Positions 58,744 through 64,000 of a DNA stretch of 64,000 nt are shown here, one piece after another. Positions within the stretch are counted from its first letter, which is position 1. Every line of letters starts with the position of its first letter. Under the pieces are notes generated by a model, which made no database searches, had not been told where the DNA came from, and saw nothing but the letters and a program-made list of their open reading frames with translations. Origin of the DNA: Streptomyces albiflavescens (GTDB lineage: Bacteria; Actinomycetota; Actinomycetes; Streptomycetales; Streptomycetaceae); the NCBI RefSeq assembly GCF_014645835.1, contig NZ_BMMM01000008.1, positions 366,901 through 430,900 on the forward strand. The letters are read 5' to 3'. Both the position numbers and the translations under genes were made by a program.

Positions 58744-60063
58744 TCATCCCCCGTAGGTGGCCTCGGACTCGCCGAGCACGGCAGCGAAGTCCGAGGCCAG
58801 CCGCACCGCGTCGGCGGGTTCGAGATCAGCGACCGAAATCCGTACGCCGGGTCCGGAAGCGAGCCGGAAGCGCGCACCAGCCGCCACCCACCACCCGTAC
58901 GACCTCAGCCCGTTCACGACGGCCGACTCGTCCCGCACGGGCACCCAGAGGTTCATCCCGCTCACACCATGGGTCTCGATCCCGCGCCCTGCGAGCTCCC
59001 GGACGAGGGCGACGCGCCGCAGCCCATACGTCTCCTGGGCACGCGCCACCAGCGCGCGCGTGCCGTCGTCCGTCATGAGGCCGTACACCGTCTCCTGCAG
59101 CAGATGACTGACCCAGCCCGACGTCAACAGCAGCCGACCGTCGTGCCGAGCCAGCGTCGTCGGATCACAGGCCGCGGCGGCCCACCGTAGATCCGTCCCC
59201 AGGAACTTGCTCACGGTCCGTACGTGCACCCAGCGCCCCAGATCGCCCATGGTCAAAGTGCGCAGAGGCGCATCCGCGACGGCGGACGCGTGATCGTTCT
59301 CGACGACCAGCACATCGGGCTCCTCCTGAAGGACCTCGACAAGCGCGTCCCGGCGCTCCGTCGAGAAACATCCGCCGTACGGATTCTGCGCCCGCGGACT
59401 GCACACCACGGCGCGTACACCCGTCCGCAGGGCACTGCGCAAGGCCTCGGGGAGCATCCCCTCGTCGTCCACCGCGACCGGAACGGTTCGCAGCCCCAAT
59501 GCCGTGACCAGATCAAGCAGATGGTGATATCCGGGGTCCTCCATGGCAACGGCGTCCCCCGGCCGCAACTCCACCGACAGCAGCCGCCCGATCAGATCCA
59601 GCGCACCGTGCGCGAACGTCACGTGGTCCGTCGGTACCCCGTCGGGCCCCAGCCAGTCCCGTACCGCGTCCTCCAGCCGCGCCAGCCGCGGCGTGCTGCG
59701 ATGCGACCGCGCACCTGGGGATAGCCGCGAAGGCGGCACCAGATGGGGCAGCAGTTCGGGGTCCGGATGCCCGCCCGCCAAGTCGCGCAGTCCGGCCGGC
59801 ACTTTCGGCGGCCGCCGCGCCGCCACCGAGGGCGCGGCGGCGACCACGGTCCCGCCGCGTCCCCGAGTCACCACGATCCCGCGCCGCCGCAGCTCCTTGT
59901 AGGCCGTCGCGACCGTCCCCGGACTCACGCCGAGTTGGTCGGCGAGTCCGCGCACCGGAGGCAGCGCCGTCCCCGGCTCCAACGCGCCGTCGGACACGCC
60001 TCGTTCGACGGACGAGGCAATTCCCTTGGCCGTCGTGCCACTGATCCCATATTGTGTTGCCAC
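58744..60063 (-). CDS. MocR-type regulator (GntR-aminotransferase fusion)
   Basis: 439-residue fusion. N-terminal GntR winged helix (GIASSVERGVSDGALEPGTALPPVRGLADQLGVSPGTVATAYKELRRRGIVVTRGRGGTVV) then a PLP aminotransferase-like domain (MEDPGYHHLLDLV, VVCSPRAQNPYGGCFS, VENDHASAVADAP, and the PLP-lysine motif TVSKFLGTDLRW). PtsJ-like by domain layout. Divergent from an MFS exporter with an AT-rich palindrome between; the likely regulator of that exporter. Stop abuts the AACS stop, zero bp apart. Confidence 0.92.
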   Translation of the reverse strand: MATQYGISGTTAKGIASSVERGVSDGALEPGTALPPVRGLADQLGVSPGTVATAYKELRRRGIVVTRGRGGTVVAAAPSVAARRPPKVPAGLRDLAGGHPDPELLPHLVPPSRLSPGARSHRSTPRLARLEDAVRDWLGPDGVPTDHVTFAHGALDLIGRLLSVELRPGDAVAMEDPGYHHLLDLVTALGLRTVPVAVDDEGMLPEALRSALRTGVRAVVCSPRAQNPYGGCFSTERRDALVEVLQEEPDVLVVENDHASAVADAPLRTLTMGDLGRWVHVRTVSKFLGTDLRWAAAACDPTTLARHDGRLLLTSGWVSHLLQETVYGLMTDDGTRALVARAQETYGLRRVALVRELAGRGIETHGVSGMNLWVPVRDESAVVNGLRSYGWWVAAGARFRLASGPGVRISVADLEPADAVRLASDFAAVLGESEATYGG

Positions 60064-60072
60064 GTTGCTAAG

Positions 60073-60088
60073 TATGTATCAATACATA
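60073..60088. promoter_or_regulatory. AT-rich palindromic MocR operator
   Basis: TATGTAT-CA-ATACATA is a perfect 7-2-7 inverted repeat, unusually AT-rich for this genome, located between the divergent MocR (start 60063) and MFS (start 60109) genes. Probably the operator of the MocR protein; also positioned to overlap both -10 regions. Confidence 0.8.
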
Positions 60089-60108
60089 ATGTGAGGCAAG
60101 GGGGAGCA

Positions 60109-61383
60109 GTGAGTCCGATGCGCCGCGCAGCCGCATGGTCGACCCACATTCCAGGAGGCCGCGACGGCCGCAGAATGCTCTGGATCGCCCTCGTCGACCG
60201 GATCGGCAGCGGGCTGTGGGCATCCGTCTCCGTCCTGTACTTCACTTACGTCACCGGTCTCTCCGTCGCGGAGGTCGGGGCCCTTGTCGCCGTGTCCGGA
60301 GCCGTGGGCATCGCCGGAGCACCGCTCGGCGGCCGTATCGCCGACCGCCTGCCGCTCACCCACGTTCTGATCGCCCTCCAGCTCCTGCGAGCCCTGGCCT
60401 CCTTCGCGCTGCTGACCACCGACAACTACGCCCTGCTGCTGGCCTTCTCCGCCGCCGGCAGCCTTGGCGATCGCGCAGCCAACGTCCTCACCAAGCTGTA
60501 CGCCACCCGCGTCGCGGGCCCCGACCGCGTCCGCTACCAGGCGGTCAACCGCACCGTCGCCAACGTCGGCTGGGCCATGGGCGGTCTCGCCGCCGCCGGG
60601 GCCCTCGCCATCGGCACCACCGCGGCGTACCAGTGGCTCCTGGTGGGCGACGCCCTCTCCTTCGTCGCCGTCGCCCTCGTCACCACGGGCTGCGGCGAAC
60701 CGCCATCGGTCAGCCGCACGATCACCACATCGACGGACCCCGCCCCCGCTACCCGGCCGGCCAGTCCCTGGCGCGACCGCACTTACCTCGCATACGTCGC
60801 CACCGAAACCGTCCTCTTCCTCGACGACGCCGTGTTCAAGGTCGGACTGCCGTTGTGGATCGCCCACTCCGACCACGCACCCCACGGACTCGCTCCGCTG
60901 CTCATGGTCCTCAACAACGTGATGGTGGTGGCCCTTCAAGTGCCCCTCGCCCGGTTCGGCGCCACCACAGCCGCGGCGTGCGCCCTGCTGCTCCCGCTCT
61001 CCGCGGTCTTCGCCCTGGGCGGCGTCGCCATGGCGCTCTCCGCCACGGGAGGAGCCGTCACCGCGACCGTGCTTCTCACCGCCGCGGCCGCCGCCTTCAC
61101 CGTCGCCGAGATGCTCCACGCCACCGTCTCCTGGGAACTCTCCGTCGCCCTCGCCCCCGACACTGCCCAAGGCGCCTACCTCGGCGTCCACGGACTCGCG
61201 CAGTCCGCCCAACGCAGCGCCGGACCACTGGCCGTCACCGCGGCCATCGCCATCGGCCCCCTCGGCTGGACCGCATTCGGCGCGGCCATAGCCGTGACCT
61301 GCCTGTTTCAGCACCGCCTGGTGCGCGACCACCTCGCTCGCCCGGCATTGTCAGTGCCGCCAGTTACTGTGAGTGAGCATTGA
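60109..61383 (+). CDS. MFS transporter
   Basis: 424-residue MFS protein with about 12 hydrophobic segments. Segment 1 (RRMLWIALVDRIGSGLWASVSVLYFTYVTGL) and the loop 2-3 motif (GGRIADRLPLTHVL) are visible. Exporter-like, substrate unknown. The GTG at 60109 is chosen because GGGGG lies four to five bases upstream; ATG 60118 is possible. Expression is presumably controlled by the divergent MocR. Confidence 0.88.
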   Translation: MSPMRRAAAWSTHIPGGRDGRRMLWIALVDRIGSGLWASVSVLYFTYVTGLSVAEVGALVAVSGAVGIAGAPLGGRIADRLPLTHVLIALQLLRALASFALLTTDNYALLLAFSAAGSLGDRAANVLTKLYATRVAGPDRVRYQAVNRTVANVGWAMGGLAAAGALAIGTTAAYQWLLVGDALSFVAVALVTTGCGEPPSVSRTITTSTDPAPATRPASPWRDRTYLAYVATETVLFLDDAVFKVGLPLWIAHSDHAPHGLAPLLMVLNNVMVVALQVPLARFGATTAAACALLLPLSAVFALGGVAMALSATGGAVTATVLLTAAAAAFTVAEMLHATVSWELSVALAPDTAQGAYLGVHGLAQSAQRSAGPLAVTAAIAIGPLGWTAFGAAIAVTCLFQHRLVRDHLARPALSVPPVTVSEH

Positions 61384-61405
61384 TCGACTGTGCACAGGGG
61401 GAAAC

Positions 61406-62299
61406 ATGGCGCACACCCAGCACCAGACCATGCGACGCGTTCTGCGCCGCGAAATCGCCGGCACCATCGGCCTGTTGACCGACGAACAGGACTTCACGGC
61501 GATGCGGCGCTACCGCACCTTCGCCTTCGACGACCACACCACCTACCTCCAGCAGGTGGAGGCCTTGCTCAGGACCCTCGCCGCCCAGGGCAGCCACACC
61601 ACGGTGGCACTCTTCGACCCCGAGGAGTACGCCGAATTCTGCGCCGAAAGCGGCCTGGAACCCGACGCCCCGGCCAGCCGTACGCGCTTCACCGCCGAGC
61701 TGGCGGCCATGGGCCCCACCGTTCCGTACGACGGACAGCCCCTCGCCGAACTCGTCCCGGACCTCGTCGACGAGGCCGTCCGAAAGGCCACCTGGGAGTA
61801 CGCGACCACACTCCTGGCCCGCATCGGCAACTGCGCGTCCTGTGGTGAGGACATCGGCCGAGTGTCCTTCGCCCGCGCCTCCCACCTGCTCGCCCGCATC
61901 ATCGACACCGCGGGCCACGGCGACCTGCACCTCGTCTGCAGCGTCTCGGCAGCCCCGGAGACGCTCGTCGCCGCACTCCGGGTCGATGGCGGACCAGAAG
62001 GCGGCACCCGCCTCGACGAGACAGAAGCGCTCGAATTCACCACCGTGCTGGCCCTCGGCATCGCGACACGAAGCGCCGGAGGACTGGTCATGCGCACCAC
62101 CGCGCCCGACACCACCGACTGCGTCTACGGATGGCGCCTGCGCGGCGAGGATCTGGAACCCCTGACCGCCGCGGAAGTCTTCGACGCCTACTGCACCGAT
62201 GCCGATTCCGGAGACCTCGTCTCCCCGGAATCGGGAGTCAACTACTGCGTGCCACCCGACCTCGGAGACGAAGGACAAAGGACCGGTCACACGCACTGA
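61406..62299 (+). CDS. Hypothetical protein
   Basis: 297-residue soluble acidic protein. Features: N-terminal MAHTQHQTMRRVLRREIAGTIGLLTDEQDFTAMRRYRTFAFDDHTTYLQQVE, a CxxC (NCASCGEDIG) in the middle, and a C-terminal region (GWRLRGEDLEPLTAAEVFDAYCTDADSGDLVSPESGVNYCVPP). No recognised domain. ATG 61406 has AGGGGG. 22 bp after the MFS stop, so co-transcribed with it. Orthologous genes sit beside ptsI in other Streptomyces as I recall. Confidence 0.8.
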   Translation: MAHTQHQTMRRVLRREIAGTIGLLTDEQDFTAMRRYRTFAFDDHTTYLQQVEALLRTLAAQGSHTTVALFDPEEYAEFCAESGLEPDAPASRTRFTAELAAMGPTVPYDGQPLAELVPDLVDEAVRKATWEYATTLLARIGNCASCGEDIGRVSFARASHLLARIIDTAGHGDLHLVCSVSAAPETLVAALRVDGGPEGGTRLDETEALEFTTVLALGIATRSAGGLVMRTTAPDTTDCVYGWRLRGEDLEPLTAAEVFDAYCTDADSGDLVSPESGVNYCVPPDLGDEGQRTGHTH

Positions 62300-62306
62300 A
62301 CGCGAT

Positions 62307-62335
62307 GGGGCGCCCCACCGTGGGTGGAGCGCCCC
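62307..62335. terminator. Hairpin between hypothetical gene and ptsI
   Basis: GGGGCGCCCCACC (62307-62319) pairs with GGTGGAGCGCCCC (62323-62335), one mismatch, loop GTG. It lies in the gap between convergent genes. Confidence 0.8.
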
Positions 62336-62366
62336 TGCACACCGGTCGAGCGACAACGCGGCCCGG

Positions 62367-64000
62367 TTACTCGCCGGACAGCACCGCCTGCGCCGCCGTA
62401 CGTGCCTCTTCGGCCGTGTCCGCGGCACGTGCGGCCGCGGCCGCACGCTCGCACTGGGCCAGCGTGTACTTGGCCAGCGTCGTCCGAACATAAGGAATCG
62501 ACGCGGCACCCATGGAAAGGGAGGTGACGCCCAGACCGGCCAGCACACACGCGAGCAGCGGGTCCGACGCGGCCTCACCGCAGACACCACAGCTCTTGCC
62601 CTCGGCCTTCGCCGCCTCGGCGGACAGCGCGACCAGGTCGAGCAGCGCGGGCTGCCACGGGTCCTGCAGACGGGACACAGCACCCACCTGTCGGTCGGCG
62701 GCGAAGGTGTACTGCGCGAGGTCGTTGGTCCCCAGGGACAGGAACTCGACCTCCTGCAGGATCGACCGCGCACGCAGCGCGGCCGACGGGATCTCCACCA
62801 TCGCGCCGAACTTCGCCTGCAGCCCGGCCGCACGGCACGCGTCCGCGAACGCCTTGGCGTCGGTGCGGTCAGCGACCATCGGAGCCATCACTTCGAGGTA
62901 GACCGGCAGCCCCTCCGAAGCCTTCGCGAGGGCGGTCAGCTGCGTACGCAGCACCTCGGGGTGGTCGAGCAGCGACCGAAGGCCCCGCACACCCAGCGCC
63001 GGGTTCGGCTCGTCGGCCGGAGTCAGGAAGTCGAGCGGCTTGTCCGCGCCCGCGTCGAGCACGCGAACCACGACGCGGCCTTCGGGGAAGGCCGCGAGCA
63101 CCTGGCGGTACGCCTCGACCTGCTTCTCCTCGGTCGGCGCGTTCTTGCTGTCGTCCAGGAAGAGGAACTCGGTACGGAACAGGCCGACACCTTCGGCGCC
63201 GGCCTCGACAGCGGCCGGCACGTCCGCCGGACCGCCGACGTTCGCCAGCAGTGGCACCTTGTGACCGTCGGAGGTGGCACCCGGACCCGTCGACGCGGAC
63301 AGCGCCGCCTTGCGCTCCGCCGCCGCGGACTCCAACTGCACCTTCTTCTCCGTGCTCGGCTCCACGAAGATCTCACCAGTGCTGCCGTCCACGGCGATCA
63401 CCGTGCCTTCGGCGAGCTCACAGGCACCGGGGAGCGCGACCACAGCAGGGACGCCGAGCGCGCGCGCCAGGATCGCGCTGTGGCTGGTCGGCCCGCCCTC
63501 CTCGGTGACAAAACCGAGCACCAGAGTCGGGTCGAGCAGCGCCGTGTCCGCAGGGGCGAGGTCACGAGCAATAAGGACATACGGCTCGTCGCTGTCCGGG
63601 ACACCCGGCATGGGCACCCCGAGCAGCCGCGCGACGATACGGTTCCGTACGTCGTCGAGGTCAGCCACGCGGCCGGCGAGGTACTCACCGGCGCCGGCCA
63701 GCAGCGCGCGGTAAGCGGCGAACGCGTCGTAGACCGCGCGCTCGGCCGTGCTGCCGACAGCGATACGCCGTTCCACGTCCGCCATCAACTCGGGATCCTG
63801 GGCCATCATGGCCTGGGCCTCGAGCACCGCCTGGGCTTCGCCTCCCGCCAGATTGCCGCGCGCCATCAGGTCGGCCGCCACAGCTTCCACGGCCTGGCGG
63901 GCACGCCCCTGTTCGCGCTCCGCGTCCTCCGTGGGGATCTGCTTGGCAGGCGGCTCAAGAACCGCCGTTCCCATGTGCCGAACCTCGCCGATCGCCACAC
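62367..64000 (-). CDS. ptsI: PTS enzyme I (PEP-protein phosphotransferase), 5' end cut by window edge
   Basis: At least 544 residues of enzyme I of the sugar phosphotransferase system, which autophosphorylates from PEP and passes the phosphate to HPr. The frame is open to the right edge: V-A-I-G-E-V-R-H would follow the missing N-terminal LRGVGVS... start. Motifs: EEGGPTSHSAILARALGVPAV (active-site His), GLFRTEFLFLD, RVLDAGADKPLDFL, MVEIPSAALRA, SLGTNDLAQYTFAADR, GKSCGVCGEAASDP (Cys catalytic). Same position as ptsI (SCO1391) in S. coelicolor, where it is expressed with crr; crr, if present, lies outside. Confidence 0.97.
   Translation of the reverse strand, partial: VAIGEVRHMGTAVLEPPAKQIPTEDAEREQGRARQAVEAVAADLMARGNLAGGEAQAVLEAQAMMAQDPELMADVERRIAVGSTAERAVYDAFAAYRALLAGAGEYLAGRVADLDDVRNRIVARLLGVPMPGVPDSDEPYVLIARDLAPADTALLDPTLVLGFVTEEGGPTSHSAILARALGVPAVVALPGACELAEGTVIAVDGSTGEIFVEPSTEKKVQLESAAAERKAALSASTGPGATSDGHKVPLLANVGGPADVPAAVEAGAEGVGLFRTEFLFLDDSKNAPTEEKQVEAYRQVLAAFPEGRVVVRVLDAGADKPLDFLTPADEPNPALGVRGLRSLLDHPEVLRTQLTALAKASEGLPVYLEVMAPMVADRTDAKAFADACRAAGLQAKFGAMVEIPSAALRARSILQEVEFLSLGTNDLAQYTFAADRQVGAVSRLQDPWQPALLDLVALSAEAAKAEGKSCGVCGEAASDPLLACVLAGLGVTSLSMGAASIPYVRTTLAKYTLAQCERAAAAARAADTAEEARTAAQAVLSGE

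Overview
The window is chromosomal DNA of a Streptomyces. It has very high G+C, GTG/TTG starts, head-to-tail ATGA/GTGA gene overlaps and leaderless promoters. Its gene order matches, from memory, the Streptomyces coelicolor stretch from chiD (SCO1429) through ppm, fxsA, rbpA, yczE/MocR and sffA/smeA down to ptsI (SCO1391). No phage, transposase, CRISPR array, rRNA or tRNA gene was seen. Both edges cut genes: a TetR regulator on the left and ptsI (5' end) on the right.

Layout. 1-6.1 kb: TetR tail, secreted GH18 chitinase with a DasR-type control region, acyl-CoA dehydrogenase, a small hypothetical, and a two-gene operon (uncharacterised protein plus APH-fold phosphotransferase). 6.1-11.8 kb: small conserved protein, Lrp regulator, amidohydrolase, polyprenol-phosphate mannose synthase, FxsA and the RNA-polymerase-binding protein RbpA with a sigma-R promoter. 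12-16.5 kb: MFS, glycerophosphodiesterase and YczE-like operon divergent from a MocR regulator. 16.6-18.4 kb: the sporulation pair smeA-sffA. 18.7-24.1 kb: ankyrin and HEAT-like proteins, then a coupled operon of two GT4 glycosyltransferases and an SGNH esterase. 24.1-29.6 kb: 5-oxoproline catabolism operon (pxpABC, DUF1445 hydro-lyase, MFS transporter) controlled by a divergent FadR-type GntR with a perfect palindromic operator. 29.7-37.2 kb: a three-gene MukF/MukE/MukB (Wadjet JetA/B/C)-like SMC operon with no nuclease gene beside it, the strongest candidate for an under-described system. 38.4-46.5 kb: a conservon (cvnA, B, C ... D) split by a 1217-residue HyuA-HyuB/5-oxoprolinase protein. 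46.8-49 kb: glpF-glpK. 49.7-53.3 kb: EAL-CBS-GGDEF protein and a thiolase/DUF35 pair. 53.5-64 kb: NUDIX hydrolase, GH31 glycosidase, acetoacetyl-CoA synthetase, a second MocR divergent from an MFS exporter, a hypothetical, and ptsI.

Two themes cut across the window. First, short sequence duplications sit at gene ends and gene junctions. Tandem repeats start at the stop codons of ppm, cvnD and the EAL/GGDEF gene. The pxpB start is triplicated, the DUF35/thiolase ATGA junction is duplicated, and what looks like a duplicated cvnC/cvnD junction flanks the inserted HyuAB gene. Second, several regulator/target pairs carry readable operators: chitinase DasR-like sites, the FadR palindrome, an AT-rich MocR palindrome, and a 42-bp nested palindrome ahead of the DUF35 gene. 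All functional calls are from reading translations and motifs by eye; no database search was run.
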